From: Megascapheus bottae
Taxonomy: Eukaryota > Chordata > Mammalia > Rodentia > Geomyidae
Length of the DNA: 64,000 bases
NCBI GenBank assembly: GCA_024803745.1
Contig: JANJXV010000017.1
Location: forward strand, 1,447,001 to 1,511,000
Direction: 5' to 3'
Numbering within the stretch: the first letter of the stretch is position 1; each line of letters opens with the position of its first letter. Under the pieces are notes generated by a model. It was not told the origin of the DNA and made no database searches. It saw only the letters and a list, made by a program, of their open reading frames with translations. The translations under genes were made by a program, and so were the position numbers. Shown in pieces: positions 34,155-43,838 of this stretch.

Positions 34155-36430
34155 TTGAAACTTTTACATATTTCAAAATTGGGGCATAATATACCTCTTT
34201 TGGGTGTACCACCATACAGCAAACTAGCAAATTTTTTTATTTTTGTCCCTCTTACTTTAACTCTTATTTCTTCTTTTTCTCTGAATCTGGTTACTTGTTA
34301 CTTCTTTCATTCTTTTTCTTTCCTTGTCTTCTATTCCTTTCTTCAATTTCCCTTACTTTCTCCATATGCAAGTCAGTTTCTTCTTCCTCCTATCCTCCTC
34401 TTTCTTCTCATGTTAACTCATCATGATTTGCTTCAACTATGAGAGAGTTCATGTATTTTTGTTTCCTGGTGCCAAGAATACTTCCCTAAGCCTTTAAGTG
34501 AAATTGTGTGCATTTGGGTCCACATCAGCCCACTCTCAGAACTGTAACTTGGCTGATAGAAAGCTATGGAAGCAATGATCTACTTTCTCCTTCAGGCACT
34601 CTAGGTAGAGTCAGAATTGTGACATTATACTACCATTTTGGTGAGCTATGATTTGGAAATAAAGGGAAAAGTGATACATAAATGGTCCTTGATTCTCTCT
34701 GGATTTTAGTGGGGTTTTTTTTATCTATTTTCTTCAAAGACAGAAATTTTAATAGCTAACAGGGAATTAAATGGGAGCATCATCTAAGTGGCACAATATG
34801 TGCCAACAATGTTACTTCACATGTAATAAGCAGTAACTAAATAATGAGTGGTTGTATACAGAGATTAGTCCTATGCTCATAGTGTGTGAGTGCTGGCTTA
34901 CATAGGAAGGCCACAGTTAAGCAACAGTACTCCAGAGATGCACTAAGTCTCTCATCAGGATTTTCAGTTAGTTGAATCATAACAATGTAGTCCAATCCTA
35001 GGTTTTATGGGTGTGGATTGCAGTAGCAAAGAAGGAAGGAGGAGATGTAGGGGCAAGGCAATGAAATGCCATTCTCATATTATTTTTCCAATAGCAGGTA
35101 AATCATCTTATAAATTAGAAGAGGAAATATTGTGTGGAAATTGGAGCTAAATCATTATCATACATGAAAACATACAATGTCACACGCAGATGTACAAATT
35201 GACTCAATGATGGTATACTCAGGGGAGGATCACACTGGTGTACTTCCTGGAACAAGTAAACTAGAATATAACAAAGTGAGTCTGAAAAATGATTAGGAGG
35301 CAGAGTAAGGGGAGGGACAGTAGATGAATGATGGGAAGAGTGGGCAGATGTAATCACAATATTCAATGCACATATGTGAAAATGGAACCATATAACTTGA
35401 GGGATTGGGTGGGGCTGGGAGTGATGGAGGAGTGTGGTGGAAGGGGTGACATAGATCAAGTTGCATTGTACTCATATGTGGAGTCTGACTCATGCTGAGT
35501 CATAACCTTGTTGAACAATTACTGAAAAGTAATGATCATAATCACAATAATAAGTAAAAGCCTGTTTGCCTCTCCTTCCACCACTGTCAAAGTTACATTA
35601 ATATCAGTGTTCTATACTGTGAGACTCAAATAAAACACAGTGTATTAAGCAAAAATTTCCCTTTGTATAACATCCTATTGCCTAAATTACAATGCAAATT
35701 ACAAGGTGTTTTGATATGTAAGTAAAGCTCAGTGATCCTCCTTTTGTATCTAGTAAAACTAACATAGATTTAATATATTTGCAGACTCAATCATAGTCTG
35801 AAGAAATTGAAGGACTATAAAAATGTATGCTCATTTGCTCAAAAAAAACCTGAGTATCTTCTGAGGAAGAGGGTATAGGGAATTTTTTTTTCTTTTTTGA
35901 AATAAAAAGGAAATTAGATATGTAAAGCTATAGGAATTGGAGTATCAACTTTATTATTACAGTCTTGAGCAAACCCCTGAAGATCTCAAACCTTGCTGCT
36001 GCTTCTTCATTGGTATGCGAAAGGATATGGTGAGATTTAGATGGATTATGTAAATCAAAAGTCTTCAGTCACTGTAAGTGCTAGACTTCCTCTACTCAGA
36101 ATCTGGTCTGGGAAGCAGCAAGAGTGACATCACTTGGGAGCCTGTGAGGAAGGAAGATGACACTTCATCTGTAGCTCAGGCTTACTGAATTAAAACTCTC
36201 AGGATCCCAGGTGATTTACTTACATGCCCATTAGAGCCCAGAGAATGATTTTCTGTGTATTTATTAATGGTGTCAATCACTGTGTCCTAGTGATACCAGT
36301 CTGTAAGTCACAAAATTTATTTGTTGGACATTGTATTTACAGAAGTGTGGACAATGTGAAACAAACAGGCCCCTTCAAGAGAAAAGTCCTGAACTAAAGG
36401 AATATAGACCTTTTTAAGGCATTTCCTTGA
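34155..36430. other. Unassigned DNA with a G-rich, retroposon-3'-UTR-like stretch
   Basis: Mostly unrecognised. The stretch at about 35290-35460 is purine/G-rich on the plus strand, with long open frames on the minus strand that look like a compositional effect. It could be an older retroposon 3' end, but I cannot match it. Confidence 0.35.
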
Positions 36431-36432
36431 AG

Positions 36433-36442
36433 GAAACACACG

Positions 36443-36492
<50 letters not shown>
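36433..36492. repeat. (CA)n microsatellite
   Basis: About 30 CA units with early CG/TA interruptions. Confidence 0.97.
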
Positions 36493-36493
<1 letters not shown>

Positions 36494-36651
36494 TTTATTC
36501 TAACCTTTTATATCGTGAGCATAAGAGATTCCTAAATTGCAACCATGCAACTTCACAGTGGTTTAACAGGACTGATGATGTTAACATTATAATGGCAAAA
36601 ATTAAACCTCAAACATGTTTATCCACAAATTCTGAAATGTATTCTATTATT

Positions 36652-36819
36652 CTTATTATTTTTTTGCCAGTCCTGGGCTTCAGCTCAGGGCCTGAGCAAT
36701 GTCCTTGGACTTTCTCAAGGCTAGAGCTCTACCACTTGAGCCTCAGCACCACTTCCGGCTTTTTTCTATGTATGTGGTACCAGGCAAGCACTTTAACCAC
36801 TAGGCCAAACTCCCGGCCC
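36652..36819 (-). mobile_element. IDL-Geo-like SINE with the left-unit B box deleted
   Basis: The reverse-strand dimer lacks about 30 bp between GTGGTACC and AGGCAAGCAC, which removes the whole B box of the left unit. AATGTATTCTATTATT is duplicated exactly at 36636-36651 and 36820-36835. Confidence 0.94.
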
Positions 36820-36864
36820 AATGTATTCTATTATTATATGGTGATCCCTTTCTCCCTTGCTCTT

Positions 36865-36877
36865 CCTTCCTTCCTTC

Positions 36878-36941
<64 letters not shown>

Positions 36942-36990
36942 TTCCTTTCTTCTTTCTTCTTTCTTTCTTTCTCTTTTCCTTTCTTTTTTA
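36865..36990. repeat. (TTCC)n / (TTTC)n microsatellite
   Basis: A long TTTC array ends exactly at the 3' end of a minus-strand L1. The array probably grew from, or was extended by, the L1 poly(A). Confidence 0.95.
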
Positions 36991-38310
36991 TTAAATATTT
37001 TTTATTGTAATTAATGATATTTGCCAGATAGAAGGTGCATTAATTCACATATATTGATACCATTTCACATGTCTTGGTACCCATTTCCCTCCCCTCCACC
37101 CCCCAGCCCCCGCGTCTTGGTTTTCCCCCCTTGCCTATCCAATTTCAAATAACCAAATACAAATAAATCCAATATATCAGATAACAAAGTGAGATACTGT
37201 AACAATATGAGATAACCAGGGGACAGCAAAAGAGATGAGAGATAACATAGTACATTAAGGACAACAATCATTCATTGTATGGCTTTTGTTTCAGTATCCT
37301 GGAGGTCTTTTCATTTAGCTTCATACTATATGGCTTTATGTATCAAGGTTTGCTCTATTGCAGATCTCTGCTAGTAGAGCCCAAGGTTTCTACTGATTAT
37401 GACAACTAAGGGGAACCATTGAGCCTAATTTCCTTTGAGTCTGGCTTACTTCACTTAATATGATTTTTTTCTAAGTTTTCCATTTCCTAGCAAATGGGTC
37501 GATGTCTTTTTTTCTGACTGCAGCATAGAATTCCATTGTGTACAAATACCACAACTTGTTGATCCACTCATCAACTGAGGGACATCTAGGTTGGTTCCAT
37601 ATCTTTGCTATGGTGAATAATGCTGCAATGAACATTGTTGTGCTAGTGTATTTAGTATGCCCTAGTTTCTGGATGGTTGGGTAAATGCCTAGTAGTGCAA
37701 TTGCTGGGTCATAGGGGAGCTCTATGTTTAGCTTTTTGAGGCACTGCCATATTGCTTTCCACAGTGGTTGAACGAGTTTGCACTCCCACCAACAGTGTAG
37801 TAGTGATCCCTCCTGGCCACATCCCCTCCAGCATCTGTTGTTATTTGTTTTCCTGATCCTGGCCATTCTAACTGGAGTGAGGTGGAATCTTAGAGTTGTT
37901 TTGATTTGCATTTCTTTTATGACCAGAGATGTTGAGCCTTCCTTCGTGTGTCTATAGGCCATTTTTGTTTCTTCTTCAGAGAAGATTCTCTTTAAGTCTT
38001 TGGCCCATTTTTTAATGGGATGGTTGTTACTTTGGGGATTAGTTTTGGATTGATTCAATTTTTTGAGCTGTTGATATATTTTAGATATGAGGCCTTTGTC
38101 CGTTGTTTGGTTAGTGAAGATCTTCTCCCACTCTGTAAGCTTCGTAATTAATTTACTAGCTATGTCCTTTGCTATACAAAAGCTCTGCAGTTTAATGCAG
38201 TCCCACTTATCCAGCCTTTCTCTTATTTGCTGTGATTCTTTGTCCTTATTAAGAAAATTTCCACCTGTGCCAAGGAGGCCTAGTGTATCTCCTATTCCTT
38301 CTTGTGAATG
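36991..38310 (-). mobile_element. Twin-primed L1: sense 3' part
   Basis: Minus-strand L1 with 3' UTR (36991-37440) and the ORF2 C-terminal region, open from 38310 down to about 37471, including [18 protein letters not shown]. It begins in L1 coordinates at [14 protein letters not shown]. At 38310/38311 the orientation flips. The 321-codon frame 37471-38436 crosses this flip, so its first ~43 residues are antisense L1 and not a real N-terminus. Confidence 0.92.
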
Positions 38311-38629
38311 CCTAGCCAGTGCAATAAGGCAAGAAGCAAGCATAAAGGGGATCCAAATAGGGAAAGAAGTAAAACTATCCCTCTTTGCAGATGACATGAT
38401 TCTGTATTTAAAGAATCCTAAAGACTCTATTCCCAAGCTCCTTGAGCTGATTCAAAACTTTGGAAGGGTAGCAGGCTAAAAAATTAACCCTCAAAAATCA
38501 ACTGCCTTCCTCTACGCCAACAGTGAGAGGAATGAGGCAATAATCAGGAAAGCAACTCCTTTTGCAATAGCCTCATAGAAAATAAAGTACCTAGGAATTA
38601 GCTTAACTAAGAATGTAAAGGACCTTTTT
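38311..38629 (+). mobile_element. Twin-primed L1: inverted 5' part, first half
   Basis: Plus-strand ORF2 of the same L1, starting in the palm domain ([17 protein letters not shown]) with an intact catalytic F-A-D-D ([13 protein letters not shown] near 38375). It runs to KNVKDLF, where the younger L1 is inserted. It continues at 45231. Confidence 0.9.
38614..38629. repeat. Left target-site duplication of the nested L1
   Basis: TGTAAAGGACCTTTTT is repeated at 45215-45230, and the flanking ORF2 is collinear when one copy is removed. The last T residues merge with the poly(T) of the insert. Confidence 0.93.
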
Positions 38630-38633
38630 TTTT

Positions 38634-39145
38634 AAAATTAAATTGTTAATTACTTTAATTGTGTGAAAGGAAATGAATTCTTTCCTGCTTTGCACTTTTA
38701 ATTACAATCATCTTTTTTACCTCCACTTCTTATCATGTTTTATTGTTGTGATCTTTGTGATCACAACAATGATTCTCATCTCTTCACAATTTTTCCATTC
38801 AAGTTCCTGACATAGAATTCAAAATCCTTTCATGGATAACATGGAATTCCATCATTCCCCTCTGAGGCAGAGCTCTCTGGGCCTGGGCTTCCTGATTTGC
38901 TGATGTACAACCCCAAATTTACCACACACAGTAAGGGAAAACTGTTCTCCAAGCTCACATTTACCTTTTAAAAACAGGCACTCATCCAGATCAAGTGTAT
39001 TTCTTGAGTTTCATGCATCATGGAAATCAATGTTAGAACCAGAACAAAGCCTCAATTGTCTCTCTGCTGCATGATTTTATGAATGCTCTCTCAAATGTTC
39101 AGAATATTTTTTTACAGTTGCATGTCATTTTTATTCCAATATTCT
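38634..39145 (-). other. Candidate L1 3' transduction
   Basis: About 510 bp of unrelated sequence lies between the end of the nested L1 3' UTR (about 39146) and the terminal poly(A) next to the target duplication. On the minus strand an ATTAAA poly(A) signal sits about 20 bp before the final poly(A). The upstream L1 end lacks AATAAA. This is the expected structure when L1 transcription reads through into flanking DNA that is then copied along. Confidence 0.75.
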
Positions 39146-41912
39146 TAAATATATTTTCAATTGTAATTAATAGAAGGGTTACATGATATTTGCCAGATAA
39201 ATGATGCATTAATTCCCATACATTGATACCATTTCACATGTCTTGGTCCCCATTTCCCTTCCCCCCTCCCCCACCCCTCATCTTGTTTTCCCCCGTTCCC
39301 TATCCAATTTCAGATAACCAAATACAAATATATCCCATATATCAGGTAACAAAGTGAGATAGTCTAACAATATGAGATAACCAAGGGACAGTAGAAGTGA
39401 TGAGAGATAACAAAGTACCTTAAGAACAACAATCATTAATTATATGGCTTATGTTTACATCATATTTTAAATGACAAGTTTAACAAACAATTGTTCAAGG
39501 AGGGAATTTCTAATTACATTCTCTGGGACTTAGTCTTTAGAACTTAATCAAAATTAGGCTAATGGTTTGTATGTCATAGAAACATATCAGTTTATGAAAT
39601 TAAACACTATGATTATAGAGCCATAGGTTTTTTTTGTATATAGTTATGTTTGTATTTCCATTGCCATGTCCATTGCTTTGGGTATGCAGTTATTGAGTCC
39701 TCACTCTTGTACACTTTGGATTTAATACTGCATATTAAGGATACCATGCGCCTTTTGTTCCTTAGGTCTTGACTTGTCTCACTCAGCATGATTCGCTCTA
39801 GATTCATCCACTTCCCTGCGAATGCCATTATTTTATCTTGTCTGTTGGCTATGTAGAATTCCATTGTGTATATATACCACATTTTCTGTATCCATTCATC
39901 TGCAGTAGGGCATCTGGATTGTTTCCATCGCCTGGCTATTATGAATAGTGCAGAGATGAACATAGCTGAGCAGGTGTCTTTATAATATCCTGGGTCATGC
40001 TGTTCAGGATAGATCCCCAGAAGTGGTATGGCGGGATCATAGGGAAGGTCTATTTTCAGTTCTTTAAGGAACCTCCAAACTGCTTTCCAGAGTGGCTGAA
40101 CTAGTTTACAATCCCACCAGCAGTACAGTAGGGTTCCTTTTTCTCCACAATCCCACTAGCAACTGTCATTGTCTGAGTTCAAAATCTTGGCCATTCTTGT
40201 TGGGGTAAGGTGGTATCTTAGGGTTGTTTTTATTTGCATTTCCTTTATGACCATAGAGGATGAACATTTTCTCATATGTTTTTCTGCCATTTTAATCTCT
40301 TCTTCTGATAGGTCTCTGTTTAATTTCCTTGCCCATTTAGTGAATGATTTATTGGGTTTTGGGGGGATTAGTTTCTTGAACTCCCTATAGATACTGGATA
40401 TTAAGCATTTGTCAGATATATTGTTGGTGAATATCTTTTCCCAGTTGCCTGTAGGTATATGGTTCTATTTCTGGGTCTTCTATTCTGTTCCACTGATCTT
40501 CTGGTCTGTTTTTGTGCCAGTACCAAGCAGTTTTTGTTACTATGGCTCTCTAGTAGAGTTTGAAGTCTGGTATTGTAATACCACCAGCATTGCTCTTTTT
40601 GCCTAGAATTGTTTTGGCTATTCTAGGTCTTTTCTTGTTCCATATGAATCTTTGGATTATATCTTCAATTTCCATAAAGAATGTCTTTGGGATTTTGATG
40701 GGAATTGCATTGAATTTGTATATCAGTTTTGGCAGTATAGCCATTTTCACTATGTTGATTCTCCCTAGCCATGAGCATAGGATGTCTTTCCATTTCCTAG
40801 TGTCCTCTTTAATGTCTTTCATTAGGCTTTTATAATTTTCATTGAATAATTCCTTTACTTCTCTGGTTAAGTATAATCCTAAGTATTTTATTCTTTTGGG
40901 GGCTATTGCGAATGGGATCATTTTCTTGATTTGGCCTTCTGTTTGTGTATTGTTGGTGTACAAGAAGGCTACTGACTTCTGAAGGTTGATTTTGTATCCT
41001 GCCACTTTGCAAAAGTGGTTTATTAATTCTAGTAGTTTGGGAGTGGAGTTTGTTGGGTCACTCAAGTAGAGGATCATGTCATCTGCGAATAAGGATAGTT
41101 TAATTTCTTCTTTCCCTATGTGGATCACTTTGATGTCCTTTCTTGTCTTATTGCTCTGGCTAAGGGTTCCAGCACTATATTGAAGAGAAGTGGAGAGAGT
41201 GGGCTTCCCTGTCTAGTTCCTGATTTTAAAGTGAATGGTTCCAGTCTTTCACCATTTAGTATAATACTAGCTGTAGGTTTTTCATATAGGGCTTTCACTA
41301 TTTTTTCTAGTGCTTTCAACATGATGGATGTTGTATTTTGTGAAATGCCTTCTCTGTGTCCAGAGAAATTATCATATGATTCTTATCTTTAGCTCTATTG
41401 ATATGATGTATTACATTGATTGATTTGCGAATGTTAAACCAGCCTTGCATCTGTGGGATGAAGCCCACTTGATCATAGTGTATGATTTTTTAAATTTGTT
41501 TCTGGATTCTGTTGGCTAATGTTTTATTGAGAAGTTTTGCATCTGTATTCATTAGAGAGATAGGTCTGTAGTTTTCTTTTTTTGTTGGGTCTTTCCCTGG
41601 TTTGGGGATGAGAGTAATATTAGCTTTATAAAATGAGTTTGGTATCGCTCCTTCTGTTTCTATTTCTCGGAAAAGTTTTAAGAGTATAGGTGTTATTTCA
41701 TCTTTAAATGTCTTGTAGAATTCCGCAGTGAAACCATCTGAACCTGGGCTTTTTTTGGTTGGCATTTCCCTGATTGCTTTCTACTAGATTTTCTTGTTTC
41801 TTTGAATATAGGCCCTGGTAGTACCTATTCATTATGGACTGGATTTCTTGGGAAGCAGTTGTGATTGTTCCTGTGGGGTCTCTAATCTTGTTTATTTGAG
41901 TCTCCCCTTTCC
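39146..41912 (-). mobile_element. Nested young L1: ORF2 linker to 3' UTR
   Basis: On the minus strand it runs from the ORF2 linker (ETQINKIRDPTGTITT) through the reverse transcriptase, a partial C-terminal region and the 3' UTR. Polymerase blocks are visible: [15 protein letters not shown] (41.75 kb), [16 protein letters not shown] (41.2 kb) and the catalytic F-A-D-D at 41078-41089. An internal deletion of several hundred bases joins YTYRQL to the segment before the Cys/His region near 40445. ORF2 ends KYKHNYIQKKPMAL at 39613. Stops and frameshifts split it into at least five frames, so no active enzyme is expected. Confidence 0.9.
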
Positions 41913-42393
41913 TTTTTTTAAAATATATTTTTATTGTAATTAATAGAAGGGTTACATGATATTTGCCAGATAAATGGTGCCTTAATTCCCACACATTGAT
42001 ACCCTTTCACATGTCATGGTCCCCATTTCCCTTTCCCCCTCCCCCACCTCTCATCTTGTTTTCCCCCGTTCCCTATCCAATTTCAGATAACCAAATACAA
42101 ATATATCCCATATATCAGGTAACAAAGTGAGATAGTGTAACAATATGAGATAACCAAGGGATAGTAGAAGTGATGAGAGATAACATAGTACCTTAAGAAC
42201 AATAATCATTAATTATATGGCTTGTGTTTACATCATGTTTTAAATGACAAGTTTAACAAACAATTGTTCAAGGAGGGAATCTCTAATTACATTCTCTGGG
42301 ACTTAGTCTTTAGAACTTAATCAAAATTAGGCTAACAGTTTGTATGTCATAGAAACATATCAGTTTATGAAATAAAACCTTATGATTATAGAG
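41913..42393 (-). mobile_element. Second, internal L1 3' UTR with poly(A)
   Basis: A second copy of the same 3' UTR, starting at the same sequence (CTCTATAATCATA) as at 39.62 kb, ends with intact CAATAAAAATATATT and an A7 run. It replaces roughly the C-terminal half of the endonuclease and the adjoining linker of ORF2. No target duplication flanks it. Confidence 0.88.
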
Positions 42394-42900
42394 TAGATTT
42401 TTATAACTGTAATATTATGGGCATGGATTGTACCCTTTACTAATATATAATGGCTGTCTCTATCTTTGTGTACTGATTTTACTAAGAAGTTAATTTTATC
42501 AGAGATTAAGATTGCTATTCCTGCATTTTGCATGGTGCATTGGAGTGGAAAATTTGTTTCCAGCCTTTCACTTGGAATTTGTTTCTGTCTTTGGCAGTGA
42601 GGTGTGTCTCTTGGAGGCAACATATGGATGGGTCTTGTTTCTTAATCTAGTCTGCTATTCTGTGTCTTTTGATTGGATTCTTCAGCCCATTCACATTAGG
42701 GAAATTATGGAGGGGTGGTTAGTGTTCTTTGTCATTATTTATTTTTACTTCTGATTTTCATTCTCTTCTTTCCCCCTTTATGTTTAGTGATTTATAGGTA
42801 ATAGCTTCTTGATGGGAGTTCTAGCTGTTCTGCAAGTTGTTCTTGATTATTTAGTTTTTTTTTTAAATGCTGGTTTAGTGTGCACGTATTCATAAAGCTT
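42394..42900 (-). pseudogene. Nested L1 ORF2 endonuclease N-terminal part
   Basis: Readable in two frames on the minus strand: the catalytic glutamate motif CCLQETHLTA (plus-strand 42602-42613 for QETH), then GIAILISDKINF and NITVIKIY, where the sequence switches to the internal 3' UTR. The downstream catalytic Asp and His residues are lost with the deleted part. Confidence 0.85.
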
Positions 42901-42944
42901 CTCTTTGGAGTGAAATATTCTTGTTTCTCCCTCAAATGTAAATG

Positions 42945-43838
42945 CTAGTTTGCTGGATATATCAGTCTGGGTTGGCAGTTGTTGGTCTTCAGGACATCAA
43001 TGATGTTTTTCCAAGCTTTTCTTGCATTGAGGGTTTGCGTGGAGAGATCTGCTGTAATTTGAATGTTCTTCCCATTATAATATAGCTCCTTCTTTGTTTT
43101 TGCAGCATTTAAGATCAATTCCTTGGTATTCGGGTCTAATGTCTTTACTATGATATGTCTAGGTGAGTTACTTCTAGGATCTTGCCTGCTTGGGGTCCTG
43201 AAACCTTCAATAATGTGAGTATTTTCCCTTTTGAAGTTGGAGAAGTTCTCTGCTATGATTTTGGTGAATAAAGGTTGCATACCTTTGTCTTGGAATTCGG
43301 CCCCCTCCTTAATCCCTATTATACGAAGATTAGACTTCTTTGCTGCCTCTGCCAGTTCCTGGAGGTCTCTCTGGTAGATTCTGACTGACTTTTCCAAGGT
43401 GGCGATTCTCTGTTCCAGCTCTTGTGTTTTGTCTTCCGTTTCTGATGTTCTATTCTCCAACTCCGTCAATCTGCTGCTTAATGCCTCCATTTTTGCTTGA
43501 AGTGTGGACACTGAGCTGATCATGTCTGCTCTGAGGGCATTAATCTTTTCTTCCATTTCTCTTTTGAATTTGAGGAGCTCTTTGGAGATTTCCTGTTTAT
43601 GTTCCTGGAATTGTTTTTGAAATTCTGTTTTAATCTCTTTAGTCATGTTCGCAATCATCTCCTTGAATAGGGTCATGTTTTGTGTCTCTTCAGGTGTCAT
43701 TTCTTGGGATGGTGACATCTCTCTCGTCCCTTCGCTCTTGTTGCCTTTTGGGCTTTGCGTGGGGACTTTGATTATATATGTATGTCGTGATTCTTCTTTG
43801 AGCTCTCCTTGGCATCGAGAACTGTTGTTGTGGTTCAC
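42945..43838 (-). CDS. L1 ORF1 protein (RNA-binding), nearly full length
   Basis: A 297-codon open frame encoding the L1 nucleic-acid chaperone. Residues about 1-55 are the variable N-terminus. Residues 55-165 are a heptad-rich coiled coil (TELENRTSETEDKTQELEQR) that would trimerise. The RRM starts at NLRIIGIKEG (170-179), and the C-terminal domain includes TADLSTQTLNARKAW (262-276). The stop after YPAN comes early. Continuing homology lies in another frame just downstream, so a single-base frameshift removed about the last 35-40 residues. Start chosen as the Met preceding NHNNSSRC. It is the best preserved L1 ORF1 in the window. Confidence 0.88.
   Translation of the reverse strand: MNHNNSSRCQGELKEESRHTYIIKVPTQSPKGNKSEGTREMSPSQEMTPEETQNMTLFKEMIANMTKEIKTEFQKQFQEHKQEISKELLKFKREMEEKINALRADMISSVSTLQAKMEALSSRLTELENRTSETEDKTQELEQRIATLEKSVRIYQRDLQELAEAAKKSNLRIIGIKEGAEFQDKGMQPLFTKIIAENFSNFKRENTHIIEGFRTPSRQDPRSNSPRHIIVKTLDPNTKELILNAAKTKKELYYNGKNIQITADLSTQTLNARKAWKNIIDVLKTNNCQPRLIYPAN

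Noticed and set aside
34014..34442. 142-codon frame with Pro/Ser/Tyr/Phe repeats
   Set aside because: Driven by the TTCC/CCCT array and T-rich flank; no domain or codon signal.
35115..35493. Minus-strand 114-codon frame rich in His, Pro and Ser
   Set aside because: Purine-rich plus strand creates a low-stop antisense frame; two overlapping frames behave the same way.
36427..37014. 195-codon frame
   Set aside because: It reads through a CA array, a reverse-strand SINE and a TTTC array.
41913..42393. Splicing as the origin of the endonuclease-to-3' UTR junction
   Set aside because: The joined ends show no AG before the 3' UTR part at the corresponding place in the other copy (CCTATGG then CTCTATAATC). 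A template jump or microhomology deletion fits better.
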